A program made the translations under genes and the position numbers. A DNA stretch of 64,000 nucleotides from Brugia malayi (Eukaryota > Nematoda > Chromadorea > Rhabditida > Onchocercidae), in the NCBI RefSeq assembly GCF_000002995.4, contig NW_025062475.1:1054001-1118000 (forward strand). Direction: 5' to 3'. Of the stretch, positions 11,501 to 22,915 are shown piece by piece. Under the pieces are notes generated by a model. It saw nothing but the letters and a program-made list of their open reading frames with translations. It searched no databases and was not told the origin of the DNA. Position 1 is the first letter of the stretch. Each line of letters begins with the position of its first letter.

Positions 11501-13961
11501 TATGACTGGACCGTAATCTCCTTCAGGGTAGCAAATTGGATTTAGTTCTAGATCTATCTGAAAATTGCTTTTTATGTGAGGAAAAAAAGTAATAGGAGGA
11601 ATTAGTTAAATCGATGGTAATTAACTGAAAGAAAACATAAGACTACAAATAATACAAGTCTGGTGACAGAAAAAATAGTCGTCTGCAATAGATACTGTAA
11701 AAGCCATTAACATGTAGGTTTCAAAAAAAAGTCTCCAATTAGCGAGAAATTTTGAAGTTTTAATGGTTACCGCTGCAGATGGGTAAACCGAAGCATTTTG
11801 TGTGGGTATTTGGCTCGACAGATTCGATATGCCCACTTCATCGTTTCTATCTGTTGAAACCAAATACTCTGCCTTAAAATCTTTGAAACAATGAAAAAAT
11901 GCGATGCATGAAAAGAGGTGAAATTCTAATATTAGTTGGAAATTAGATATTAACATTAAGATGAAGAAATGAACAACCTCTCCGTATGCTAAACAACATG
12001 AATATTCGCCCAATTATTCAAGATTAATTTTATGATGCTAGTAAAAGCACTACCAATAAAGAAAACAAAAATGTCAACTTAGAAAATATTCACTCGTGTA
12101 ATTATATAATTGATGAAATTTTTCAAAAAAACCAAAATGATTTGGTAATTTTCTCAAACATTAGTTAGCATGATCGTTCTAAACACTACTTGAAATATTC
12201 ATTCCTCCTGAAACTTACTAAAACTTAGTCTTTTCTTTTCTGTCTGTCGTATTATAGCGTTTTTGCTGTATTGCCTATGCAATCTAATCAATCAATAGAT
12301 AAGGTAATTTTTAGAAAATTTAAAAAGAAAGCATATATATTTCTAAATAACAATGCACAAACAAAAATTCGCTTTCGCTATTCCAAATTGGAAAACTATA
12401 AATTAAATTGTATACCTCAAAAGGTGATGAATCAACTGTATTGGAATCATTAACAATACGATGCTTTTCATTCATGTGAATGTCGATCATACCAGATGCA
12501 AATGTCAAGAAATCACAATCCACCATTGGACATTCGTAAACTTTACGCGGTTTATTACTTCGATTAGCAGCGATTAATTTACGGCGATTAATGTATAATG
12601 ATCGCATGGAACTCGATTCTGACCACATACGTCCATGTATACGTCCCAATACCATATCTTCCATTTGCTCTATTTCTTCAGCACTACAAGTATTTTATCA
12701 AAGTAAAAAATATCGTCATTAGCGGTGATAATGATAATTTTTGATTAAAAACAAAAATCATCTCTACACGAAATGCAACAAATATAAAGTCAATTTTCAC
12801 TTTTAAAGTCGTTAATAATTTTTAATGTTAATTTCTAATATTCATTTTTTTTTTTACATTTATATACAATAAAGAAAATTAACTAGCCTAAGAAATGTCT
12901 ATTTATATGGCGTATTAAGCAAGAGAAAGAAGCTTCTAGAAAACATTAAAATAATTTCATAAGTTCTTCTAAAATTATCGGGAGAGATTTCATGACCAGT
13001 ACCTTAAATTTGAATATTTTCCATCCTCTCTAAAACTGATTAAAACTTGATTGATTTTTTCTCGTGGTGTCATGCCATCTTCACTAATTTCCGTTCGTGC
13101 ACGAATCATTGCACGTCGTGCAAGAACAACTGCACGATCAGACATTGGATTATCACCAAATCCACATATGTGCGGTGTACGAGGGTAATCTGGATGCGTT
13201 AAAAAACGTCCATTACGAACAAGAATACGAGCTGGTGGACCAAATTTCACTGGTGGTATTAAGCGTTTCCCACGATCCTGCAAAGAAATATTGAATTAAA
13301 ACAATTAAACTTCTGCAAACCAAAAAATGAATGAATCAAATTTGTTAACAGTAGCAAGTAAACTAAATATTAATAATAATGGGAAGTACAATTGAAACAT
13401 ATATATTAGGATGACTGTTTTTTAAGACAACTGATACTCGAAAATTACTAATCTTAAATAAAGAAAAAAAAGACAAAAACAATGGAAGTACAAATGATTG
13501 TGACATTAAAATGTATATTACATTATTTAATTCAACAAATTGGATAAAATTTCAAATACTGTTTAACGGATAACTAATAGAAAGTTATCTGTAACTATTG
13601 TTCAAGTGATTATAAATAATGAATAATTCATCAGTTCATATAATCCTTTTATCAACAATTACAATTAATATTTACATTATACATTAAAATCAAAATGAAA
13701 AAAAAAAACCTGAAGTCTTCTGCACAATACACAAATGTAATATTTATTATCCCTTCCTGGTTCTGCTCGTAATGACCATTCGGATATCTTTGTTGGATAA
13801 AGTTCACTATTGAATAAGATAACCGAATTACGTCGCATATTGGATAATTCTTGCCAGGTTACTGGTCCAAAATCTTCACCTTCCCATTCTTGATCATCAC
13901 ATGATTTCCTTTTCAATTCGGATGATTGTTGCAATGATTCCGAATGATTCGTATGATGCAT
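8552..13961 (-). CDS. Tandem-module zinc-binding protein, 733 residues, 11 exons
   Basis: Exons, 5' to 3': 13961-13710, 13277-13003, 12683-12416, 11872-11771, 11557-11190, 10991-10817, 10491-10351, 9776-9630, 9411-9265, 9081-8980, 8776-8552; all are GT-AG with matching phase, total 2202 bases. The protein reads: acidic N-terminus; C2HC domain copy 1 (residues 30-139; C77, C80, H120, C122); C2H2 finger 1 (227-250); C2HC copy 2 (313-422; C360, C363, H403, C405); Ser/Thr linker with an acidic patch (481-491); C2H2 finger 2 (539-561); and a leucine-rich, helical-looking C-terminus (about 643-710). The two C2HC copies are ungapped over 110 residues, with 68 identities by hand count. Two C2H2 fingers and basic surroundings suggest nuclear nucleic-acid binding, by inference. 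The start is the ATG at 13961, three bases after a TTAGCAG acceptor; that acceptor could take a spliced leader or a further 5' exon. I do not recognise the family. Confidence 0.87.
9675..9743 (-). other. C2H2 zinc finger 2
   Basis: Residues 539-561 in exon 9776-9630, spacing C-x4-C-x12-H-x3-H, beginning CSIVGC and ending HLGEH. The C-x4-C start and the position after a C2HC domain match finger 1, supporting duplication of the whole two-domain module. Confidence 0.83.
10755..10780. repeat. (TA)n microsatellite in a zinc-finger gene intron
   Basis: Uninterrupted TA dinucleotides within the intron 10492-10816, close to the splice branch region of the - strand gene. Confidence 0.85.
11190..11518 (-). 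other. C2HC domain, copy 2 (single exon)
   Basis: Residues 313-422 in exon 11557-11190. It repeats the landmarks of copy 1: SIILF, ISEW, YYTCVLCRRL, PPARIVVRNGRF, HPDYPKTPHIC, NPLSDR, with identical C-x2-C-x39-H-x-C spacing. The conserved core is contiguous here, unlike copy 1. Confidence 0.8.
12461..12532 (-). other. C2H2 zinc finger 1
   Basis: Residues 227-250 in exon 12683-12416, spacing C-x4-C-x12-H-x4-H. It starts YECPMVDC and ends HMNEKH, and follows a basic stretch (RRKLIAANRSNKPRK) that could be a nuclear localisation signal. Some classic hydrophobic core positions are altered but all four ligands are present. Confidence 0.85.
13113..13874 (-). other. C2HC domain, copy 1 (split by an intron)
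   Basis: Residues 30-139 over exons 13961-13710 and 13277-13003. Landmarks: SVILF, ISEW, YYICVLCRRL, PPARILVRNGRF, HPDYPRTPHIC, NPMSDR. The candidate zinc ligands are spaced C-x2-C-x39-H-x-C. The 432-base intron (13278-13709) falls directly after CRRLQ; copy 2 has no intron there. The order of conserved Trp, Tyr-x-Cys, Ala-Arg, Gly-Arg-Phe and terminal His recalls FLYWCH/WRKY-type folds, but this is only a resemblance. Confidence 0.8.
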
Positions 13962-14464
13962 TTGCTGCTAATAAAAAATTTATTAACAGAATACTAAAAT
14001 CAATGAAACATAAAGCAAAAATTTAACTTAATCTTTAACAAAATTAACATAATTGCGTACTATTCTAGTCCATAAAAATGAAATGAAATGTTATATTCCG
14101 TAATCAAATGAAACCAGAATACATGCAATATTAAATTAAAATTAAACTTAATTAATACCACCACAACTTCACTACCTCCTAACCGACCGATTATTAGCAT
14201 TTCGGTAACTATCTAATTTTGTATTTTTCACTACCTCCTAGCCAAATCATCCACAACGTTACATTTCTACACCAGTCTTCTCTCCACATTCGCACAATCT
14301 TTTCATCTTTCTCAATCACACTATCACAATTGCAAAATATGCACTCTTCCAAGCTCTCTCAATATCTGACACACAGAATAAAAAACTCTTTTTGCAAATT
14401 TTATCAATCTGTCATACTCTCTCCCTCTACCATGTTATTTCTTCATTCGCCAAAGTTACTATCA

Positions 14465-14570
14465 AATTTCATGCAAATTTCAGAATTCAAAATTGAAATT
14501 TCATGCAAATTTCAGAATTCAAAATTGAAATTTCATGCAAATTTCAGAATTCAAAATTGAAATTTCGAAA
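14465..14570. repeat. 32-base tandem repeat, about three copies
   Basis: Unit of about 32 bases centred on AATTTCAGAATTC and AAAATTGAAATTT, repeated from 14465 to 14570. Each unit contains a short inverted AATTTCA/TGAAATT pair. The translated frame across it is a repeat artefact. Confidence 0.8.
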
Positions 14571-14853
14571 TTTGGAAAAATTTGAATTTGAAGTTTAACT
14601 TGTAAAATTTGTGTAAAGTTTAACTTATACAGAATGCATACGCAATAAGTAATTATTTCATTTGTAAAATTTTTAATGTTTATTTAAACCTGAAAAAAAA
14701 AGCCTAACTTAGAAGTCTGAGCAGCCTGAAATTAAGGTATGGGACAAACTTACATAATAAATAGCCTGGAATGCTAAAAAATAAAAAGCCTAAAGAATAA
14801 TGCGCTTAAAATATTTGACAGCTTAAAGTATTAAATAATTTAAAGTTTCGAGT

Positions 14854-14889
14854 AAGAATTCGCAACTCTTTCAGATGTTGCGAATTCTT
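14854..14889. repeat. Perfect 13-bp inverted repeat with 10-base loop
   Basis: Left arm AAGAATTCGCAAC (14854-14866) and right arm GTTGCGAATTCTT (14877-14889) are exact reverse complements. The loop is TCTTTCAGAT. It lies about 0.9 kb upstream of the zinc-finger gene ATG. Confidence 0.85.
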
Positions 14890-16410
14890 TGAGTTATCGT
14901 AAAGCGCAATAGTTAAGTGATAATTTGATAATAACTAATAAGTAATATAAGTTAACAGACAGTAAGTTAATTTAAAATAATAATTAATTAATAAATGTAA
15001 AATGTTAATAATAATTAATTAATGAATGTAAAATGTTTGAAAACTTTATTGTTGATTCTTCTTGATATTACATTTTGTTATAAATTATATAAAAGTTAAT
15101 GTTTCTTTTTTGGTTAATTTAAGGATTCAAAATATAATTACAGTATTAATTATAATTCATTTTTTTTTTACATAAAATATGATAAATTCTTGAAATAGCT
15201 TCATTCAATAGAATTTCATTTCTTTTCTCTTTCAATAAATTCATTTAAATTTTTTAAATGCAAAGTTGCATTAAATATTTGTAAAAAAAAAAAAAAAAAA
15301 AAAGAAATATATAGTGAAATTATTAATTCTAACTCATTTGATAATAACAAATTTCCTAATATTTTATTATTTTTGAAAGACGAAAAAAAAAATTTGTTTG
15401 AATATAACTAAGAAGAAAAAATTATTGCTTCCTAATGCTTATAAATAGTATAGTTAGATTAAATTATTAATATTTGTAAAGATGAAATAAGGTTAGGTTA
15501 GTAATTTTTTTTTCCTTTTAATTTAAAATTCTTTTCACTTTTTTTTTGTCAAAATTTTTGTAATAAAGTAATGTTTTTTTTGTAAGGAAAAAATTAAAAT
15601 TAAATTATTGTTATTTGTAAGAAAAAAATTTCGAGAATAATTGAAATTTAAAATTGAATAACCTATCAATGTGACAGAATAAGTTAACATTTATTTTTTT
15701 TTTTTTTTTTCAATTTAATAATAAATTTGTGTATGATTTGAAGAGAATGTGTAAGTTTATATTAGTTAAAAATCAAACAGTAATCAAATTTGAAAGTGAA
15801 TGAGCAGAAAAAAAAAATAAAATAAAATAAAATAAAAACGAGTTACTATTTCAATTATCGCTTCTCTATTTTTGTTTATTCAAAATACAAAAGAATGAAT
15901 AATTTTTTTTTTTTTTTTTTTTAAAAAGTGAAACAAATCAAAAAATTTTTCATTTATTTTATTTCTTAACTTTTTTACAGTTTATCTTATTTCGTAAATT
16001 TGTTACCTAAAATTGCTGTTTCTTATTTCTAAATTAAATTACATAAAAATTCTATGCTTAAAAACAAAACCAAATTTTGATTTTATAATAATAATAAATA
16101 ATGAGCAAATAGCTTATACATAAAAATGAATGAATAAAAAGTGATAAAAGATGTTTATATTAATTATATCATTGTTTACATGAATGTTTTCTTGCATTTA
16201 TCGATTGATTACAATTATTAGTAAATTTTTTTCTATAAAATTCTTTTTTTTTTTTTTTTCGATTGCTTTTTCTCATTGAAATTTATACCAAATTGATTTG
16301 CTTTATTTACATTTAAATTTGGAAATTAAATCCACCAAAAGATCCGTTCTAAAATAGAAAACAAACATCGCTTTTACAGTATATGCATGTGTATGTATAC
16401 ATACACATAT

Positions 16411-16462
16411 GTCTGTGTCTGTGTGTGTGTGTGTGTGTGTCTGTTCTTAAAAGTGTGCATGT

Positions 16463-16520
<58 letters not shown>
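16411..16520. repeat. (TG)n microsatellite, interrupted
   Basis: Two TG runs, about 16411-16442 and 16455-16520, separated by a short unique segment. The Cys/Val-rich frame through it is an artefact. Flanked on the right by the most GC-balanced unique sequence of this region (16521-16690). Confidence 0.95.
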
Positions 16521-16523
<3 letters not shown>

Positions 16524-16628
16524 AGTTGGTTGCTTATTCAGCCGGTGATGACAACTTCACAGGTGTATGAGAGATAGACTGTCGACTGTTCAGGGATAAC
16601 ACGACAAAACAAACCTGTCACCATCAAC

Positions 16629-16658
16629 CTTATCCAGTGTCACCCACCGGAAAGTCAT
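16629..16658 (-). CDS. Possible upstream 5' coding exon of the zinc-finger gene
   Basis: Reading leftward, an ATG at 16658 opens MTFRWVTLDK and is followed by AAG|GTTGAT, a usable donor in phase 0, which agrees with the phase-0 acceptor before the ATG at 13961. The surrounding 120 bases are less AT-rich than the neighbourhood. Support is only composition, start codon and phase; an intron of about 2.7 kb would be needed. A promoter or untranslated first exon is equally possible. Confidence 0.2.
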
Positions 16659-16941
16659 ATAACAAAATTGGCATCTCTCATTTTCATTTCTATCTGTGTT
16701 TATAAAGTTATCTTATCGCTATATTTTCTAAATTTCATCTGCTAAATTATATCGTTTTCTGAATTGGAATTTTTGTTTATTTCCTGAATTACAGTATTCT
16801 TTAGTTGATTACCTGATATTGCTAACATTCGCTAGGATCAATTTAATTTAAATTGTTTTGTTATCAAGTGATAAACATATATTCTTTATCACAATGATAA
16901 TTTCGATTTCAGGTTAGTAAATTGATTTATAATATAATACA

Positions 16942-16971
16942 ATATGATATGATATGATATGATATATGATA
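16942..16971. repeat. Short ATATG pentamer run
   Basis: About five tandem ATATG-like units. No other content recognised nearby. Confidence 0.7.
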
Positions 16972-19775
16972 CGAAAACCTGAAATTAATACAAACGGTAG
17001 TAAACGGCTAAAAGTTCCGGTTATATGTGTCCTGTCATTTCCAGTTAGCAAATAAACAACTGAAGAACAGGTAATTTCCTCAAATTACTGTTAATCGTTT
17101 TTCCACTAATTTGAAATAATTTATTGTATACGATTGCAGTATACCAATTTAAAACAGATGAATTTTATATGTGATGCAATTAAAAATTCAGAAATTATTT
17201 CTAGGATTTTATTTATTTATTTATATTTTTTTTTTTTTGAAATTTTAATTTTTTAAAAGTTTTTGATTTTTTTTTTTTTTTTTTTTGCGTAATTTGTTAA
17301 ATGAAAATAGAAAGCAGTAAAAATTTTTTAAACTGTTTAACAGAAAATTGTCAAAAAGCGATTAATTAATTGATTAAAATTTATTTTATTAATATATGCT
17401 ACGTTTAATTTAAAATTTGCCTCTCAAAATGTCTAAATTTAGCAAATATTTATAACAATTCGAAAGTTTCTTTATTTTATTCTCTCTATAAATCTCAAAA
17501 AAAATTTCATTCGTTCGAATAAATTTTCTCTTTCAAATGAATTTATTTTTAGCATTGCGTTAATATTTTTTAGTATATTTACGAGATTAATTAATATAAT
17601 TATGAGAAACAATCATTCATTGCAAACATATTCAAATATATTTCTGATAAGTAAAATTAAACTTTAACTATTATCTGAAAATGATAGTTTGAAAAAATAA
17701 ATAATTTTACTTACTACTTATTACTTATCTATCATAATTTCAATTAATTATCCACTAATTATCCTTAATGCAAAACTAACAATCAAATTTATTTATTTCT
17801 TCAATAATTTTGCTCAATTCTTCCTAAATTAGTATCAATTTCACAAAATCCACCATCGATCTATTCATCATCAAATTATTCCAATAAAATAAATTTCTCT
17901 TCTATGCTTTTTTTTTTTTTTTTTTGATTTTCATTTAAATATTAAAATTATAATTTCAATCAAAGATTAAATACCAAATGCTTTTTTTATTAGTTACAAT
18001 TTAATGGAACAATTGAACAATTTTACCGATAATATTACTTAATTGAAATATTTTTTTTTTTTTTGAGGAATAATTTTATTTGAAAAGTTATAAATTAATT
18101 TAAGTAACTTTTTCTTTTTTTTTTCAATTTTTATTACTAAATAGTCCAAGAAAGTCTGTTTGTTGTTTTGAATGTGCAAATATTTAAATTTAATTTTCTA
18201 ACACTATTAATTTTTAAAAGACTATTAGTCGAAATGTATCGTTGATAAAGCATTGCTATTAATTGATAAGTAAAAAACAAATATATCAAAGTTTAAAAAA
18301 TTGAGATTTCAAATTTTATTTTAAAAGTTACGTTTTTCTTTTTTATTAATTAATACTTTGATGTAAGAAATGTTTACTTATGCTTTTAGGCTAAAATATT
18401 GCACTTTTTTTTACGATAATTTATGAAAATTCAGCAAATTTTGATCGTATTATTAATTAATTAACCGTTCCTTTGGTGAGATAATTAAGTATAAATTCTT
18501 AATTTAATTATGTAAATTTATTCAATTTAGCTAATAATAAGCATCTGTGATCAAAATGAACAATGCTTATTGAATGCAAAGAAATTTTTTAATTTCAAAA
18601 TTATTATTAATAATTAATCGATTAAGTTAATTTGCATTTATGCATAAATTGAATAAATTTTCAATCATATTTACTTAATCCAAAAGTATAATAATTGAAT
18701 AGAATTTTGATTGGAAATGCTTTTAAATTAAATATTAATTTTTTAAGTCTAAATCTAACCTATGTAAACGTAATAAATTCAAAATTTGATTGGCAAAATT
18801 TTGCAATAATACTGATGCAAATAGTTTTTTTTTTTTTTTTAGTTATAATATATTGAATGAATAATTTTGGACGGAAAAAGTAAACATTAGAAAGTATTGG
18901 AGAAATCAATTCAACTACTATCATATCGTTATCATTTCAGTTGAATAATTTTATCATTGATTATAAATAGTAACATTATCAGTAAGCAATTAGTAGGAAA
19001 AATTTTTTGAATCATATTTAAAAAAAAAATTTAAATATTACTATAAAAATTAATAGAATTTCAAATTTAAATTAATAGACTTTCAAATTTAAATATTAAT
19101 TCAAATTTAAGCAAAATTAAGCAATGAGTGAAAGGAATGCAATATTTTATTTTCATTTCATTTATAACAATTATAATTATAATTCATAATCAATTAAAGT
19201 CACTTATTACTAAACTTTAAACATTTAACTAAAAAAAAAAAAAAAAAAGAAATCAAGAAAGCTTTTTAAAAAATGTTAATTTTACTTATGCATAATTTAT
19301 TCATAATCATTTTTAATTGTTGTTCTTAAATAATGCCAAAAAAAGGAGGTGAAAAAATGAAATAATTTAAAAATAGTATTATTTACTAAAATTATTGCAT
19401 AATGCTATCAATTGATCTTTTCAAATATTTTTATTTTATTTGTCTAATAAAAATTTAAACATTACTATGAATCTTTGAATGATTGAAAAAGCAAATTGAA
19501 ATTTATCTATGCTTTAACTTTTTGTCAAAAAAAGTAATCAAAAAAAAAAAAAAAAAAGGAAAAATGCATCTTTTGATTTCATTGTAATTTGAAATTTATA
19601 CTTTGCTTTTCATTCGTTTTACAAAAGATTTGTTACTATTAGTGATGACATTTGTATTATTTTTTTAGCATTTTAGAATTATATCGAATGTTTCGCTTTT
19701 TTCTTTTCTTTTTTTTTTTTTTTTTTTTTAAATTTTATTAATTATTAAAAGAAAATTATCACACATTTATGTTTT

Positions 19776-20083
19776 GTTTAATATTTGTTAATTATAGAAT
19801 TTTAATTCCTTTTAATTTTAATCTTTTTAATTATTTGAATTTAAAGTTTTGCCATTTTTCTTAATTTATTTTGGTTTAATATTTGTTAATTATAGAATTT
19901 TAATTCCTTTTAATTTTAATCTTTTTAATTATTTGAATTTAAAGTTTTGCCATTTTTCTTAATTTATTTTGGTTTAATATTTGTTAATTATAGAATTTTA
20001 ATTCCTTTTAATTTTAATCTTTTTAATTTTTTGATTTTAAAGTTTTGCCACTTTTTTTTTTTTTGTTAATTTTTAATTCCTTT

Positions 20084-20123
<40 letters not shown>

Positions 20124-20210
20124 TTAATTTTTTAATTCCTTTTAATTTTAATCTTTTTAATTTTTTGATTTTAAAGTTTTGCCACTTTTTTTTTTTTTGA
20201 ATTTTTATCC
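19776..20210. repeat. 98-base tandem repeat, three copies plus degenerate tail
   Basis: The segment beginning AATATTTGTTAATTATAG recurs at about 19780, 19878 and 19976, a period of 98 bases. Further decayed copies with inserted T-runs continue to about 20210. No coding potential. Confidence 0.85.
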
Positions 20211-21263
20211 TTGCAAATTTAATTTTAACTTTAATATGCTTAGATAAATTGGATTTTTTGCTCTCTTTTTCTTGCCAATGTAATTATTTGAAATGTGAAA
20301 AATGATAGATTACATATGTTTGAGTTGAATTTTCAATCTTCCTAAATTTTTAAAAAATTCAAATTAAAATTAATTTTGTATGATAGTTAGCCAAGTAACA
20401 GATAGATAAAAGCAATGAAAAAAAGTCATGATAACTTTTAAATTACCATTTCAATTTAATGGAATATGTAAAAAAAAAAATTTTTTTTTCTTTAAAATGT
20501 AAAATTAAATGTGAAAAATTTTCTATTTCTCCCAAAAAAAAAAAAAAAGAAAAAAAAAGATTGAAAATGATAACATACAATTTTTTTTTAAATTTTTAAA
20601 AAAAAAATTTTTAAATAAAAATATGTAATGAATTTGTATTATTTTTAATGAGAATTATAATTCATTCATATGCTATAATTAAATTAACAAAAAGAAATGC
20701 TAATTTGATAATTAAAAATGAAATTAATTAATGTAATCATTTTCATTCAAGAATTCAAAAAGAAAAAAAAAAAATGCCTACTTTTACGATAGTTATATAT
20801 AAGTTTTTTATATTTAATTTCAAAAAATATCTATGCTTATGATAGTTAAATGTAGTTACTAAATTTTATGGCATAAATTAATTAGTAATAGTGAAAAAAA
20901 AATTAGAATAAAATTATAAAATTAAAATAAGTTCCATTTTAGATATTAGAACGAAGCATTAAACTATGAAAGGAAAGCATTTTTCATTCTTCTACTGCAA
21001 ATTGAAATTTTTCTTTTGTAAATGACAAATTTTGATATTTTAGTCAAATCTAAATAGAAAGATTGAAAAGTAAAAAGGAAAATAAAATTCAACTGAAAAT
21101 GACTAATTGCTAATATTAGCTATTACTGATAATTTATTAAAAAAAAAGAATTCTCTTCAGACATTTTTTTCCGTTCAAATAATGATGCAAATTTTAAAGT
21201 TGATATTTTAAATAGGTTTAAAACTTCGAATTTTATAGTAATATATATTTTGTCTTAGCTGTC

Positions 21264-21306
21264 ACACACACATATATACATACATGCATACACACACTCA
21301 CATACA
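21264..21306. repeat. CA-rich microsatellite
   Basis: Interrupted CA/CATA units (CACACACA, ATACATACA, CACACACTCA). Non-coding. Confidence 0.8.
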
Positions 21307-22393
21307 CAGTCAAAATATTAATATTTCAATAATATTTTTTAGGTCATTGTTTAATCATATACATTCCTTTTCCTTTTCCTTCTTTTTTTTTTTTTTTTTT
21401 AAAATCGAATTTCAAAAAAAAAAAAAACATTTTTCTTTTCTTCATTTTAATTTCATTTCATTTATAATTTCATCACTAATCTATCAGTAAGTCACAGTAA
21501 GATAAATCAGTGATAAAGGAATAAACATAAACGGAATGCATTTATCCATTAACAATATTCAGCCAATTTATTAATTTATTTATATTCGTCTTTTTTTTTT
21601 TTTTTGTTCATTTTATTATAAATGTCAAACCTTTTCACCCTTTTACTCTGCAAATTTTCCTCAACTTTACACTTTAAAACAGAAATTATCTATTGATAAA
21701 AAAATGTAAAGATGAAAAAGTTTTTTTTTTTTCTTTTCTTGTGGATTTATCCACTTTAAACTAATTTATATTTGTGAAATTTTTTTAATAGATAATATTG
21801 TAAGATTTTATAAAAATGTTCGATATTTTTAATGTTTAAAAAGAAGAAAAGATTGCATCGTTCCTTCCCATTTATAAAACTTCAAAAATAGATGTGCTAA
21901 GTTCCACCTTTTCTTCACATGATAAAAAAGAATGGAAAAAGAAAGTTATAAAAATACACAAATCATCTAACAAATGTTGCTAGGAATAACATTTTCATAC
22001 TGTGTCCGTATAATATTGAAACTTCCAAATCTTATTTAAACCATATAACTAAGTGTCGTTAGATTATTTTGATGCCAAATGCTGGAACACTATGCAAAAA
22101 TTTCTTCCTAATAGTATAATTATCAGAATTGGGTTTCAAATTATTTGTTGAGCTTTCTGGAGTTTTACACTTTTAAATTGTTATGTTTCATTTATCATTT
22201 CACAGAAAAAAAAAAAAATGCTAACATTATACATAAACAATTAACATTTGATCACTTTATGCAATTGATTGTATTTTAGAAAATAGGCAGAAAAGAAAAA
22301 AAAATAGAAGAAAACTTTGTTTTTTTTTTTAAAAAAAAAAGATGATGCAACATAAATTAATAATTTTAATTATATGTAAGGAAAATTTATTTG

Positions 22394-22430
22394 TGACGCA
22401 AATTGCGCAAGCGCAAATTGACGTGCAAAT
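22394..22430. promoter_or_regulatory. Cluster of C/EBP- and CRE-like half sites
   Basis: Within 37 bases lie TGACGCAA, the palindrome TTGCGCAA, GCGCAAATTG and TGACGTGCAAAT. These resemble bZIP (C/EBP, ATF, CRE) half sites, and GC content rises sharply. It is about 0.85 kb upstream of the predicted first exon at 23255. Confidence 0.4.
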
Positions 22431-22542
22431 CATACTTCGAAGTTATTTGAATATATTTATGAAATTTGTTAAATAATTTTATTTGTGAGAAAAAGTATTT
22501 AATTAGAGCCGGAAAAAGGTTTTTTTTTTTCGCATTAACAAA

Positions 22543-22560
22543 ACCGGAATCTTTTCCGGT
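22543..22560. repeat. Small ACCGGAA/TTCCGGT hairpin
   Basis: Perfect 7-bp arms (22543-22549 and 22554-22560) with loop TCTT. One of several CCGG-centred palindromes in the window. Confidence 0.7.
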
Positions 22561-22915
22561 AGTGATATTAGAAGTTAATTATACTTTCTTATTTATTTTA
22601 GATGAATAGCTGAATTTTGAACAAAATTCTTGCAATACTTGAATACTTTATTAAATCTAATTTCATCCGCGAATGAATGATAGTGAAACATGAAAATTGA
22701 TTTTAATTTATGATTATGGAATTGTTTGAAATGAAAAAAAACGATTATAATTACTTCTGAATATTAATAAAAATAATTGCAAAGAATTTTTTAAATTTCA
22801 TTTTTATAATTAAATTCCAACTAGTATTTAAATAAGTGAATTTTTTCTTTTATTTTTACTACTTTCTATTCTTTTTTTAAATTTATTTTATCCTTAAGAA
22901 AGAAAACAAAAAAAC

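Noticed and set aside
14219..14560. 113-codon frame
   Set aside because: Runs into the 32-base tandem repeat; no splice or start context, no similarity recognised.
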